From assembly GCA_027563935.2 (NCBI GenBank), contig CM050446.2:30693501-30757500 (forward strand): 64,000 bases of DNA. The letters are read 5' to 3'. The stretch comes from Costus lasius. Its lineage: Eukaryota; Streptophyta; Magnoliopsida; Zingiberales; Costaceae. Shown piece by piece: positions 10,679-23,283 of this stretch. The notes under the pieces were generated by a model. The model was given only the letters and a program-made list of their open reading frames with translations. It searched no databases and was not told the DNA's origin. Every line of letters starts with the position of its first letter. Position 1 is the first letter of the stretch. The position numbers and the translations under genes are program-made.

Positions 10679-12913
10679 TGTTACACCTCGAAATTAAGCA
10701 ATGTGTAAAATCCAATAAGAGCGGAAGAAACATATCTTTTATTAAAGCAATTGCAAATCTGACTGACTAATATCCAAGAATATCCAAAAAGGTATACAAC
10801 TAATTCAATTGACTCAACTAGCTACTACAGAAAACTAAATAACAAGAACAGCTAACAACTAAACTCTATCAGAACAGCTAAGTCATGGATGCATGCCACC
10901 TGAAACTTCAAGCGTATCTGCACTTGCGGGGATTTACGGGACGATCTGACTCCTCCTGATCTGCAACTGCACAACGTCCCTCACGAGTTAGCACAAAATG
11001 CTAAGCAAGCCTCTCCCCAGAAGAAAGGGTAGTCCCTTAGATCCAAAGGAGGGAAAACTAGCAAAAAGCATAAATGATAAGAAGGCAACAAGCTGAATAC
11101 TGAAAACTGCAAACTGGAATGTAATCGAAAGAGCTAAATCAATTTGGTTAATAAAAGAAAAGATCAATAATATTATACAAGGAAACACTATGAGCAATAC
11201 CTACTGGCTCGTGGGGTCGTCACCCCGAATACGCATGATAAGGTGAATCATTCACCTTACATTGCGAACAAACGCGCTACCATGCGTCACGAATCCCGGT
11301 GCATGCTAATTTGGGACCCTGATCTATCCACAGAGTGGATACTACTGGGTATGTGCTCAATAACATGCAATTGTTCACAAATATTCTGTCCACAACATGG
11401 ATACTGAAAACAATAACTTGCTTGAACATACTTGACTGGTAGTGAACAATTGAAAACATATGAAAACATACATGGCAACACTATAACTGGCATAGGATAC
11501 TATACTATTTGAGTCAATGAAAATAACGATAACAAACTTTTATATACAGAAATCTGGTTTGAGGTCTTACCTCCAAAAAGCCAAGAAAAACAATGCAAGC
11601 CAAATAGTTGTTCAATCACTCTGAAATACAAATTTGTACAAGAACTCTATCAAATAAGATTCAAACTGAAAAACAGAGACTACCAACAGAAGCAAAACAT
11701 CTCAAAACCTAGGGAACCAACCTTGGATCCAGTGAACCGGACACAGAACCCACTGAACCACTCAGGATTGCAGTGAACCGGTCAGATTCGACCTGAACCA
11801 AGCCAAACCAACAATTAAAACCTAAATTACACAAAATATGCGAGTCATCTAAGGACACACAGGATACCATTGGATAGGTATTTTCATAAGCTTTCCAACG
11901 GCTACCTAAACCGGCCAGGATTCGATCGAATTAGAGTCGAACCGGACCAAATACCAGAACTGGGCCGAAATTGAAATTGAACTGTCCAAGCTGTTGAACC
12001 GGTCCAAATCAATTCCAAACTCAGAGAGCCGAGTTTATTTCAAGTAAACCAAACTCAAATCCCAAAATCAGACCAGACCGGCCGCTCGCTCGCGCCGCCC
12101 CATCGCTGCCGTGCAAGGCGGCCAGACAAACATCCGCCGCTTGCGCCGACAAGCTCCTGAGGGTGTGTCGAGCGTCCGTTCACCATCAGATTTCACCAGA
12201 AGAGTTCTACCATCGTCGGGAAGCTCTTCAGCCTACTGCGGTGAGCTTTCGACGCACGGTCGAAGCGCTCGTAGCAGCCCCAGGTATCGACGGTAGCGCC
12301 ACCGCCGTCAACACACCCAAACCTAACTAAACCGAGACAGAACTTCACCGAAACTTCCAGGAAGCAAACTTACCTAGCTACGAAGCTGTATCGTAGCCCA
12401 AAATGAAAGGATCGTTGTCGCTGACTGCCTAGAAGGTGGAAACGGCTGCAACACCGGCGAACTCCTTCAAGCTCTGATTTCTCCCTCCTGGCGGCGCGTT
12501 GCGGCTCGAAAAGTCTTTAGGTTAGACGACAAACTAGGGCGAACAGAAGCCCCCTTAAATAGACACTAAGCACATCCAAAAATTGCGAGGTCGCGGCGGT
12601 GACTCAGTCACCACGAAAGACGGAGACGACGACGAGTTCACTCGTCGCCCGAAAATCAACCAAAACGCGAATCAAATAAAATACGCGCGGTTTATTATTG
12701 AACCGCAAAGACAGAGTGGTGGTTCAGCTGAACCATGAACAAAGTTGTGGCGCGGGTTTGAGCCTCCACGAACGCAACTTAAACTTTTAACATTAAAACT
12801 ATTATTTTTAACTCAAATAAATTCCGATAAATTCCAAAAAAAAATCACATAAAAATCCTGAAACAAAAATCTACATTTTCTAAAATTATTTTTCAAAAAT
12901 CTGGGATATAACA
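10679..12913 (-). mobile_element. Solo LTR, antisense, of the gag-only family
   Basis: On the minus strand it runs from TGTTATATCCCAG to GGTGTAACA and is 2235 bp long. The host bases CTAGT are duplicated exactly at 10674-10678 and 12914-12918. Blocks shared with the LTRs at 40200-42378 and 43569-45762 identify the family, for example around GGTTCGACTC and ACCGTTGGAAAGCTTATG. No internal region is left, as expected after LTR-LTR recombination. It splits the integrase core of element A between its second Asp and its Glu. Confidence 0.93.
12705..12783 (+). other. tRNA-like block in the solo LTR (diverged copy)
   Basis: This is the counterpart of the tRNA-like blocks at 40320-40397 and 43687-43764. 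GCAAAG opens the block. The B-box-like GCGGGTTTGAGCC lies at about 12752-12764, and a TTTT run follows at 12785-12788. The A-box position has drifted from consensus. It lies antisense to the LTR, as in the other copies. Confidence 0.55.
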
Positions 12914-12918
12914 CTAGT

Positions 12919-13530
12919 GGTCAAGCTGAAGTTTCAAACCGAGAAATTAAGAGGATACTCGAAAAGACTGTATCAGGAGCAAGGAAAGATTGGGCGCTGA
13001 AGCTTGATCATGCTCTTTGGGCTTATAGGACGGCTTTCAAAACTCCTTTGGGCATGTCTCCGTTCTAAATTATTTATGTCAAATCTTGCCATTTACCTGT
13101 GGAACTTGAGCACAGAGCATATTGGGCTGTTAAGAAGCTAAACTATGACCTAAAGAGTGTTGAAGAAAAGAGAAAATTTCAATTAAATGAATTAGATGAA
13201 ATCAGGAATTCAGCTTATGAAAGCTCACACATATATAAAGAACGCGCTAAAAAATGGCATGATCAGCGAATTTCTAAGAAAGAATTTTTTGAAGGAGATA
13301 GGGTTTTGTTATATAATTCGCGTCTCAGGCTATTCCCAGGAAAATTGAGGAGCCGCTAGTCGGGGCCCTATATTATCCAGAAAGTATTACCCTATGGCGC
13401 TGTAGAGATATCAAGGGAAGGACAAGAAAGTTTTAAGGTGAACGGGCAATGTTTGAAGCACTATTTTGAGAATGAACAAGTTGAAGATGACGTGTACCTA
13501 ATCCTCTCCAATCCACCAGAAGAGTCATGA
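12919..13530 (+). pseudogene. Integrase core end and C-terminal domain (element A)
   Basis: Continues the integrase directly after the solo LTR with the catalytic Glu context [12 protein letters not shown]. Then follow [15 protein letters not shown], the LPVELEHRAYWAVKKLN block and the C-terminal FEGDRVLLYNSRLRLFPGKL. A further block, VNGQCLKHYF, leads to the TGA at 13528-13530. In-frame stops occur at about 13066 and at 13357-13359 (TAG where other members have Trp). All parts share one frame, so the decay is by substitution rather than indels. Confidence 0.88.
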
Positions 13531-15095
13531 ACATCACTATGGTCGAGCTAAAGACCATAAACAAGCACTTTATGGGAAGCAGCCCATATTTTTGATCTTT
13601 ATCAATCATTTTTGTAGTTTACTTTTATTTGTCTTGAAGTATTTTGTAATGTAAGGTTTTGATCATAAAAAAGGCTTTGATTGTAGGAAATTCAAGGAGC
13701 CTTCTTGATGAGTGGGAGAGTTGCTGATGATGCAGTGGATTGCTCTAGAATTATAAATTTTGATACAAATCTCTTGTGAGTATGGTAAATTGTGTTTTGA
13801 TTGACAAAATTTGATGGTACTTGATATTTGAAAGTTGATTACCATGTAAAATTTGAATATTTTCATTATGGTATTTTTTTTTTCAAATTTTTCTGAGCTA
13901 TATTTGATACTTTCGATATAACTGAACAGGATTTCGCCAACAAATGCAAAGGGGACTCTTGCAAAAAAATTTCTGAAATTCTTCATTAATTGAATATTAA
14001 TGTATATGTAACAATTTAAGTCTAGGGTGTCCTTCATATATTGCTTTTTCTTCAAAGCTTTATAGATATGTATTTTGAATGTTTATGATTGTTAAGGAAT
14101 TGTGAAATTTGTTATATCCTTAATTTTAGACTTAGGAAACATCTTGAGTGATTGATTTGATGACTTAGGGAATTTTTGAAATTTCATGTTGACTTAAATT
14201 GTTGAGTAAATTCAATTCTGGTATTGATAAAATGCATATGTGAATTGTTATATGTTCAGAGGACACGTGCATAATATCTTGTTACTTGAAATTTAATTTA
14301 TCTATTTCTGCTTAATAGAAAATTTTTATGAATAGGAATTTGGTGATAAAAATCTTTAACTGAGATTTGCTCCAACTCCTCTAGTTGAGAAATCTTAAGT
14401 CATGAGTTCAATTATACCATCATTTGGTATACTTTAAATCTGTTGTGATCAAGTAACAGAGGGAGAACTTTTAAAACAAATATTTAACCCTCTTGTAGAA
14501 AGATCAATAATGATTTAAATACCATGCCACTGACCGACATTCTCTAGAAAAAAAAAGTGAAAAAAAAAAAGAAAAAAAAAAAGAAGAAAAAAATTGGAGA
14601 AAAAGAGAAAGCTATAGGTTAAGTGGACAACTCCGCTGACTTTCATGATTGAAATTATGAGTTAAATTATATCACTCTGTGGTATACTTTAAACAATGTT
14701 ATGATGCTAACAAAAAAGGGCATATAACCGTTTAAAGACCAAATTGCTTTAAAAATCTCTTATCTTTAACATCACCAAGATTCTTGAAATAATTTTTTGT
14801 CTGCTGAGTAAGATAGATTTATTAAATTGAAAGTATTTGATATTTAGTTTGTGAAGAATGAATATTATGACATGAATTATGGATTTTATCTTTCTTGGAT
14901 TGTAACCTCTTAGGAATTTATTTCTATTATGATTTTTTTTTCTTGAATTACTTGAGTTAGAAAGATTGATTGCTTAATTTGTGGATTAAGGATGTTATTA
15001 GGGGCAAAAACAAATGAGTGTTCCTTATCTTTACATTCTCCATACATATCACAGTATTGCTTGAGGACAAGAAAAATTCTAAGTCTATGGTATTC
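13531..15095 (+). other. Element A region between pol and 3' LTR
   Basis: Begins with the Athila-type post-pol motif (GTCGAGCTAAAGACCATAAA, then GGGAAGCAGCCCAT). No ORF1/env-like protein is recognisable in the AT-rich rest. A purine tract of A and G lies at about 14547-14610. Two related segments around TGGTATACTTTAAA occur near 14425 and 14680. The region ends with TTGAGGACAAG and a weak polypurine zone before the LTR. Confidence 0.6.
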
Positions 15096-16566
15096 TGATG
15101 TGTTGCATTTACACCATATTTTTGCCTATATTTTAGATCATATTTTGAGCTTAATTGAATGATTTTGTGCTATTTTTAGTATTTTTGCTTTACTTTGCAC
15201 GAAATCTTCACTTTTCTTGGTTTTAATGAAAATGTAGGTAAAATGGCGTAAAAACGAAGGATTTTGAGGGGTTTGAAGCCAAAGCATGATTCCCGAGGAG
15301 ATCAAGGGCCTACACGGCAAATTTGGGGCGAAAACGGTGAAGAACGAGACATTTATGGCCTTGGCCGTAATTGCAGATTCAGCCGTTAACGCGACGACGA
15401 GCGGAAGGCAAAAATCGGCTAAGTGTCAGAATGAACAGAAACTTTCACGGGTGTGGTCGTAATTCCATCACGGACCGTGAAACTTTCTGTGACCGAAAGC
15501 ATTATACACAGAAAGATTTACGGCCTCAGCCGTAAACACATCATAGGGCGTAAAAACTTCCGCACGACAAGTTTTTCACACGTTTTTCACCCGATTCAAA
15601 CCGAATTTGAGCCAAACTTCGCAGAACCGTTCATTGATGGATTCTAAACTGGTCCAGCTATAAAAGAAAGGATTTTTTTGAGAAACAGAGAGAACAATTA
15701 GGACGAGCACAAGCGGCAGCGGTGACAAAGGCGAAACCTTGATTTCTGAGCATACTCCGGCGAAATTCCGCACGAATTCGACGATCGATCCACTCTTCCT
15801 CATATCCAGAACGAGGAGAAGGCGGTTTCGTTGTTCTTTCTGTGATTTCTTTGCAAATTCTTAGAAGATATTCATTCGTTCATCACAAACATGTATTTCC
15901 TTAGCAATATGAGCAAGTGGATACCTTTTTCGGGATTATTGGGTGTAGCCCACTGATTTTCATGGATTAATCTACATTATTGCTCTTTTCTTATAAATTT
16001 GTCATCCTGATTTAATTGAAATTGCATGTAATCCGTAAATTACCGTGGCCAAGTAATCTTACGTCTTTGACGAAGCGAGAAGGACCGAGAGGTGAATCGC
16101 AATGTCCGACCTATTTCGATTAAGCCTTCGAATCTAATCATGAGAGTAGGTTGGATTCGTCTGAAGGAATTAACTTGCTTTTCATAGAACTTAAGGGGTT
16201 TAATTAGGTTGACTATCATGAGAGTAGGGAGTTGACCTAATTGAATAACGTATTACGCTCCGAGAGGAGGTAATATGTACAATAGGAAAAGTACCTTTCA
16301 TGATAGTTAAGTTTATTGATTGAGTTATTTTTACACGATTCATGTTTATCAGTGTGGCGAACCCATGAATTCCCGATACTTTAGAAATCAAGTCTCTTAA
16401 AAAGCTATTTCTGAGTTTGTGTCGTGCATAGAAGTTAGAACAACCAAAGATTGATTCCACCTAAATTCAAACATATCAAGAAGTCAGTACTTAGCTACGT
16501 AGTCCTCGTTGGGAACGATAATCTTTTATTACTTCGATAAATCCGTGCACTTGCGGATCGCTATCA
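15096..16566 (+). repeat. 3' LTR of element A
   Basis: Same length (1471 bp) as the 5' LTR, differing by scattered single substitutions. TATA box at 15659-15666. Followed directly by the GAAAT target-site copy. Confidence 0.95.
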
Positions 16567-16571
16567 GAAAT

Positions 16572-17229
16572 CAACCTCAATATTCTAATAAACAAGAAAA
16601 TGTTTTTCCCTAGGGCTAATCAATAGCACTTAATCAAGAAATCATCATACTATAATAAGGAAAGTCATGCCTCCCCAACCTGGATAAAGCATGTTAGGCA
16701 AGCTCAAGTCAAATACATAGATTCTAGAACATATGTACATAATAGACGTACATGAGTCTTTTCTGAGTTGGCTACAATTTTTTGAACTTAAGATGAAGGA
16801 CAAGTAAAAATTCTATCATTCATCAAGTAAAGTGTTGTTGCTTTGAGCTAGGTGTTTCAGACAATTTGAAATCTCGTTGCTATTTTATACTAACCATTAA
16901 TTGGTTACTGATTCATGCACCTTAAGTTGCTCACTCTGATAGTCTTGCGGAAACTGCCTGCATTTTCCAAACATCAAGTGCTCATAAAGTGTAGACCAAC
17001 TACCTTTTATATGGCATATAGTCCTTTCAATCACACTTTGCATTGCAATGAAAAGGATTGATACTATTATGCATGACTCCACATCCATAATACCACCACT
17101 AAGCTCGATATATCACGATCAATATACACAACATGGTTAGCTTATTGAGCTAACCTTGTGTTCAACATTGTATTCATTGGTTAGGATCGATGTTGGTACT
17201 TCTAGAGGCACAAACATGCATGACCCAAA
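16572..17229. other. Unrecognised sequence right of element A
   Basis: AT-rich, no supported gene. It may be the far 3' part of the minus-strand copia relic that follows, but I could not find convincing reverse transcriptase or RNase H motifs. Confidence 0.4.
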
Positions 17230-19370
17230 CTATTTGATGTCTTACTCATAAACTAAGTCATGAGATATATCACTCCAACTAATCAAGTAACTCTCAAGAA
17301 ATTTAGCATTCCTTGATTCCACAAACCTAATGTTATTTGATGGACAATAAAACATGTATCCCTTAGACTTTTCGACATATCCAATGAAATACTCTCTTAT
17401 AGTCCTTGGGTTTAACTTCTTCTCATTTGGATTATTAACTCTTATTTTGGAAGGACATCCTCAAACATGTGTATATCTCAAATTCGATTTTCAACATTTC
17501 CATAATTCAAATAGTGTATTTGAAATAGCTTTGGTTGGAACTCGGTTTAATATATACATTGTCGTTTTAAGAGCTTCAGCCCATAATGATTTAGGAAGTT
17601 TGGAGCTATAATGTATTGGGCCAATAATGTCATATTTCTTCTTTTTGCCACATCATTTTGATCAGGTGAACCTAGTATAATGTATTGGGCCACTATCTCA
17701 TACTCTTGAACAAATGGACCAAGTGCTTGTCCATTCCTAGTGTATCTACGATAATACTCTCTACCTCTATCTAATCTTACAATTTTTATTTGCTTACCAT
17801 ATTGTTTTTCTATTTCTGCTCTAAATACTTTAAAAGCATCTAGTGCTTCACTTTTGTTATGAAGCAAGTAGAGATACATGTATCATGAATAATCATTTAT
17901 AAAGGTGATAAAGTATTTTTTTTACCACAAGAATCTACTTCTATACTACAAATATCAGTATGTATGATTTCTAATATATGAACTCCTCTTGGCACATTTC
18001 TTTTTCTTGTTGGTCTGCTTTCATCTTATGCAGCTTACACAAGTATCAAGATCACTAAAATCTAGAGCATTAAGTATTCCATTATTTATCAATCATTCAA
18101 TTCTTTCAATTCTTTCAATAGAAATATACCCCAATCTTTGGTGCCATAACATAGAGAAATTTTCACTTATAACAATCATTTAATACCAGCATTAGCATGC
18201 ATCATATTGTGAGAAGCATTATTTTGTAAGTTCATTTGAAAAAGACCATCAATCATTATACCATTCCCAATAAGATCAAATCCATAATATAAATAGAAAT
18301 ATGTATTTGAAAATTTTAAAAAAAAATATCCAAATGGTACAAGTCTTGAAACTAAAATCAAATTTCGAGAGAAACTTGGAATATAAAATGTCTTTTCCAA
18401 ATTTAATACAAAACTAAAATTTAAAACTAACTCACATGTTCCAACTACTTTCATATATGGTTGTATCTTGTTGCTTGAATAGATACACTGCTCACAAGCG
18501 ACTAGCTTCTTGTGTTTAGAAAGCCCTATAAGATATTAGATACATAGATTGTAGAACCAAAATCAATCAACCAAGTGTTATAAATGTACATCTACCATAT
18601 TAGATTCATAAAAAATAAATGAGATATAATGATCTTTCTTTACAAGCCAAACTTTATATTTGATACAGTCATTCTTTACATGTCCCTTTTTTTTTACAGA
18701 AGAAATATTTGATTTTATTTTTGGCATCAAATTAGACTGGTATCATACTTTTCCTCTTTTGTTTGACTTGTATTTTATTGTTTCCTTTTACTGTCATATG
18801 TGCACTTTCACTTAATTCCATCACTAGCCTCCCTTCCTCTTGAACGCACATGGTCAAAAGTTTATTAATTGACCATTTATCTTTATGTGTGTTATAAGAA
18901 ATTTTGAAAGTTCCTTATTATAGTAGAAGAGAATTGAGTATAAAATGCACAAGAAAGATTTAGACATCTCAATCTAAAGAGATTTTAATTGAGCCATAAT
19001 GTCCCTCATTTGCATGATATGTTCACGCACACCTTTAACACTTATGAGCTTCATTGATGACAACTTTGTCATTAGGATGCTAGCAACAACTTTGTCAGAA
19101 TACTCAAATTACTCATCAATAACCTTCAATAACTTTCTAACATAATTACACCCTCCAAGAGAACTACGTATACTGGCATTTATCATTATTTTTATGTACA
19201 TCATGCTGAGACAATTTGATCGCTTCCAACATTCATAAAAAGCAATTTCAGCCTGAGTGCTATAGTTAGAAGGTGCAAGTGATTCATCTTTACGGATAGT
19301 ATAATTAATGTCCATCCATTCTAATTGGAGAAGAATTCTTTCTCTCCAAATTTTGTAGTAATCACCGTTG
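17230..19370 (-). pseudogene. Ty1/copia gag-integrase relic
   Basis: On the minus strand the pieces come in copia order. Near 19315-19109 is a gag N-terminal region (Y-S-T-Q-A-E-I-A-F-Y-E-C-W-K-R-S-N). Near 18700-18640 is a zinc knuckle (CKKKGHVKNDC). Then comes the pre-integrase block LEKTFYIPSFSRNLI (18454-18176). The integrase core follows, with KIVRLDRGREYY and GSPDQNDVAKRRN (17879-17600). The last piece is a C-terminal stretch YFIGYVEKSKGYMFYCPS near 17400-17340. Many stops and small shifts break it. The reverse transcriptase part and the LTRs are not recognised, so it is old. Confidence 0.8.
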
Positions 19371-20184
19371 AGTTCAGAAATTTCACATTTAATCTCAGAA
19401 AATTTTATAAGTTATATAACTGCATCAATTAAAATTCACATGCTTATATTAAAAATAATTTGAGGCAAAAATGCAAATACATGTGTTTACTAATGTAAAC
19501 ACATGCTACATATTTTTTATGCATAAATTAAATAACAATTAAAACTACCTATGAGCTAAGCTTTAATCAAACTTCGCACATGTTATTCATGATGAACATA
19601 TCAAATTATATTCCTTTTTTTATTCCTTGTGGGCAAATTAAGAAAAATAACTTGATATTTCATCCTAATTAATCATACAAAATACAATAAAAATTCTTGT
19701 GGGATAATTTTTATTATATTAAATATAATTAATCACCACTAATCTCATCCTATTAGATGTGATCCTAGACCCATATATAATTTATCATAATTAAAGATGT
19801 TGTGGCGAATCTTTAATTAATCAAAATTATATGAATCTTAATTTATGCATATAACCAAAAGAGATTCTAACAACAATTCTACACATGAAATTCCACTAGA
19901 TTTTTGCATAAATAAATTGTCCATAAATTGAACTAGAATGCATATCAAATTTCCAAAATATATGAAGAAAATCTAAACTGAAAAAATTGCATTGTTCAAT
20001 AATTACATGCCATTATATCAAAATATCTATCAAGAAGGCAAAATTATTCTTACATATGCGATGGGAGAAAATGATATAAATATTCTATCAATTGACATCA
20101 ATATTTCAATTCATTTTTCAAGAGAAATGATAAAATATTTTATACTTGTCCTAGATTATTGTAGACACTCAATAATGTTTTACC

Positions 20185-20273
20185 CTATGTTCTATTGAAT
20201 GGAATCCACGGTAGAAAGGATGGAAAGTACAATGAATCTAGATCCACCGTGGATTCCATTCAATAGAACATAG
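20185..20273. mobile_element. MITE with perfect 28-bp inverted arms
   Basis: The arms 20185-20212 and 20246-20273 are exact inverted copies (start CTATGTTCTATTGAATGGAA) around a 33-bp centre. TTA precedes and TAA follows the CC/GG-extended ends. Related copies are at 50587-50800 and, truncated, at 51303-51360, so this is a small dispersed family. The TTA-type target in the second copy suggests a Tourist/PIF-like group. Confidence 0.85.
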
Positions 20274-20781
20274 CCTAAAGAGATGGTGCACATGGAAGGA
20301 AAAATTTGTAGGTATCGATAATCAGGTACGTCCAAATATCATTTTGGGTAACATACATCCAAAGTGGATTTGGGTTGCACTGATCATGCACATATAAAAT
20401 AATTTTGTTAGGTAGCATCTACCCCAAATGCCCAAGTATAATAGTTCAAATAATTTGCTTAAAGCATAAATAATTCAAAATTGAGAAATCAATCTCAATC
20501 TTTTTTTAATATCAACAGAACAAAAGGCAACTTGGTCCTATTATATAAGTTTTATAATTAAATATTATTGAGATTTTTACTGTGTTGTTTACTCATTTTA
20601 TGTGTATATTTCTATAATATGATATTTTAAAGAGAGCATCGATGCTTGTGTAAACTATTAATGAAAGCAAATATTCCAACGTTTGCTATCAAGAATCTAC
20701 CAGTAAATGCTTCGGAATGTATCCTTGTAATTCAAGCATTTGCCCTATATTAGAATAGAGCACGAGATTTGTTTCTACTTG

Positions 20782-20861
20782 ATTTCCCAGTAAGGCTTCT
20801 ATTCACTCTCTGAAGGGAGCAATTTCCCAGTAAGGCTTTTATTCACTCTCTTAAGGGAGCG
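20782..20861. repeat. Two tandem 40-bp units
   Basis: ATTTCCCAGTAAGGCTT...AAGGGAGC occurs at 20782-20821 and again at 20822-20861 with few differences. Confidence 0.8.
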
Positions 20862-21356
20862 GCTTCTTACAAACTTTACTGAGTTATTAAACTCATTGAG
20901 ATACTACGTGTATATATAGGAAATGATACTTCTCAATTTGTTTCATCCGTTTTCTCCCTATGCATGTTTAGTCGATTTTTTTTTTTCAATTAACTGATCC
21001 ATTAAATTGTGAGTTGCATTTGAATGATTATCCTATCAATAAAATTTGTAAAATGTTGAGCATGCTATTACAACTTGAATTTGTTTTCCCACTTTATTGG
21101 TTTTCATCGTTGGTATGTTGGGAAACCCTGGGGATATTTTATAATTTTTTACAGAGACTACAAATACATACAAGTGCACAGTGTGAGGGGGTCGACACGA
21201 TGAGATAGTAAATACCTTAGGAGCAAGATGAGGGTCGATGTCGAAGTAGGCGCCCAAGTGTTCGCCCTCTGTAGTCTCGTTGTTGTATCCCAACAAGTAG
21301 CTAGACAAAAACTTATCTTTGGCATCGTCGCCAAAAACTTATTGTGTCCAAAAACC

Positions 21357-23283
21357 TGTTGTGTCCGCAAGTGCACAGATACTCGAAGTAATAAAAAATA
21401 TCGATCCCACAGAGACCTCGTTCGTCAAGTACCGAATAATCGATTTCTTACTATCTAGGCAGTCGAAACTATGAAAATGAATTATCGAAAGCTAATGAAA
21501 ATACCAGAGAGAGAAACTAGGACTAGGGTTTCATCCACTTTGATTTCTATGACTAGATATGAATAGAAATTTGTCAGTTTAATTTTATCATGATAAAGAT
21601 ACAATTTACTTCATAAAAGGATTATCTCACTCTCATGTAGACAATCATGTAGGGACCGATCCTCGCTTTCGCGCAAGATCTATCCCAAGCTGAAAATAAG
21701 TAAATCATCCATTAAAGAACTCAAGGATCACTTTCGTGCATCCGAATTCTAAGTGGATCATCTCGAGTGGAATCTCAAGGATCACTTTTGTGCATCTGAG
21801 TCTCAACACAAGTTCTACTTATGGTTCTCCAACGTTTCGATCCTTACTTTTGCACAAGATCTTCACGTTTGATAAATTGACTCAATCCTAGATTCATATT
21901 ATTAAACATGGCAATTATTCTTCTAAAATCAAGAAACAAGAACTAACCTAATTTCTTACAGTAAGTTCCTAACATTCAATTCTAGGGTTCCAAGTTCTCA
22001 AGCAAGCCACTTTTTGGTCCTTATTGCGAAAACTCTAAAACATGATTAATAACATAAATCTATGGAGAATTAAAGAGCAATTATCATAAAAGTAGAATTA
22101 TCATGCTAAAATTATACGTGACGAAGTAATGAAAAGTTTATCTAGTCATTAAGAAATCAAAGGGAATTACTCCCCCCATGTCCCACAAAAGGTTTAAGCT
22201 AGCATGGAGAAAAGATTACAATAAACCATAGTTTCTAGTGATCAGAAATCAAAAAGAAAGGGGAAGAACGAATAACCACACGGCTATAATCAAAATTACA
22301 GCCGTAATAAGCGTATGAACAGTGTTGGCGCTGGGTTCTTTGTCAATTTCTCCTCCGATCGAGATCCTTTAGCGTTGAAACTTATGGGGTATGTTCTCTG
22401 GCTCCAGGTGAAGCTTCCCTTAAAAATTCACCGCCGGAGATGCGCTATATGCTTCCCGGCAACGAAACCTAGGTCAGCGGCGTGAAACTCAATTTCTCCT
22501 TTGTTAGTGGATGAAAATTATGGCTTTTGGTGTCTCCCTTCTCGTCTCATCGAAAGCTCCCCTTTTGCTTCTTATAGCTTTGAATTTCATTGCCCCGATC
22601 GTCTGCAATTGATCCCGCAAAAATCGGACTCAAATTTGACCGTGAAAATTGCGCCTCCAGGTTATAATTACGGCCGTGTTTTTGGTAACGGCACTGCCGT
22701 AATTTTAGTCGAGTTCTCGGGTGGAAATCTATCTGGAATTACGGTACCGTGAAATCCCTTACGGTAGTGCTGTATTTTTCCCAAATCTTTCGGGTGGAAA
22801 ATCAACCCAAATTATGGGCCGTAGAAAAGCTTACGGCAGTGCCATATTTTCAACCAAAATTTCTGGTAGGAAAGCGCTCCAAATCACGGCCCGTAAAAAT
22901 CTTTACGGTAGTGCCATAATTTCCGAAAATCTTTCTGGATGAAAAATTCCCAAAATACGGCAGTGCTCTGATATTACAGTAGCCGTCAAAATACGGTACC
23001 GTAATATAGATTACGGCACTATCGTAATTTGGTCTAAAGCCTCAATCTTCATGAAATTTGACATGTTATCTCCTCTTGATGGTCGAAATTCATTCATGCA
23101 TCTGGATTGCTTGAAAACACCTAAAAATCATGTCTTTTTGCCTAAAAATCATCAAAAACCAAAAAGAGTGTAGATTTCGCAGTAATTGATAAAAAGGGCA
23201 TAAAAATAAGCAAAGCTTCATGAATTTGACACAAAAAGATATATGAAATGGCATGAAATTTACTATAAATTTCAGTGTCATCA
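21357..23283 (-). repeat. Athila-like LTR nested in the copia LTR
   Basis: Minus-strand start TGATGACACTG at 23283. The end block around GTGCACTTGCGGACACAACA at about 21357-21376 matches the LTR-end block of element A. A TATAAGAAG box lies near 22570-22580 on the minus strand. Beyond the end, about 21318-21341, a degraded tRNA-Asp-type primer site (GTTTTTGGCGACGATGCC) remains, so a little internal sequence was retained. I see no clear target-site duplication. Confidence 0.75.
22640..23035. repeat. Palindrome cluster of the nested LTR
   Basis: ACGG...CCGT dyads recur about every 60 bases: near 22668, 22688, 22740, 22815-22840, 22890, 22955 and 23000-23030. Examples are TACGGCCGTG, ACGGCACTGCCGTAAT and ACGGTACCGTAAT. 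They lie just upstream of the LTR TATA box in minus orientation. Confidence 0.75.

Larger units (their letters stand above)
2219..16566 (+). mobile_element. Athila-like Ty3/gypsy retrotransposon, element A
   Basis: A 5' LTR (2219-3689) and a 3' LTR (15096-16566), both 1471 bp, begin TGATG and end TATCA. They are flanked by identical GAAAT duplications at 2214-2218 and 16567-16571. Between them lie a primer-binding site, gag, a truncated pol and an integrase, all plus strand. Protease and most of reverse transcriptase are missing. Two later insertions split it: a hAT element and an antisense solo LTR. Without these the element is only about 7 kb, short for an Athila-type element. In-frame stops in gag and integrase show it is dead. 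The perfect TSD shows both ends belong to one insertion. Confidence 0.93.
19371..21115. other. AT-rich stretch with a MITE and a short tandem repeat
   Basis: No gene is supported. It contains the MITE at 20185-20273 and a 40-bp tandem duplication at 20782-20861. The 5' LTR of the copia relic would be expected here, but I cannot delimit one. Confidence 0.5.
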
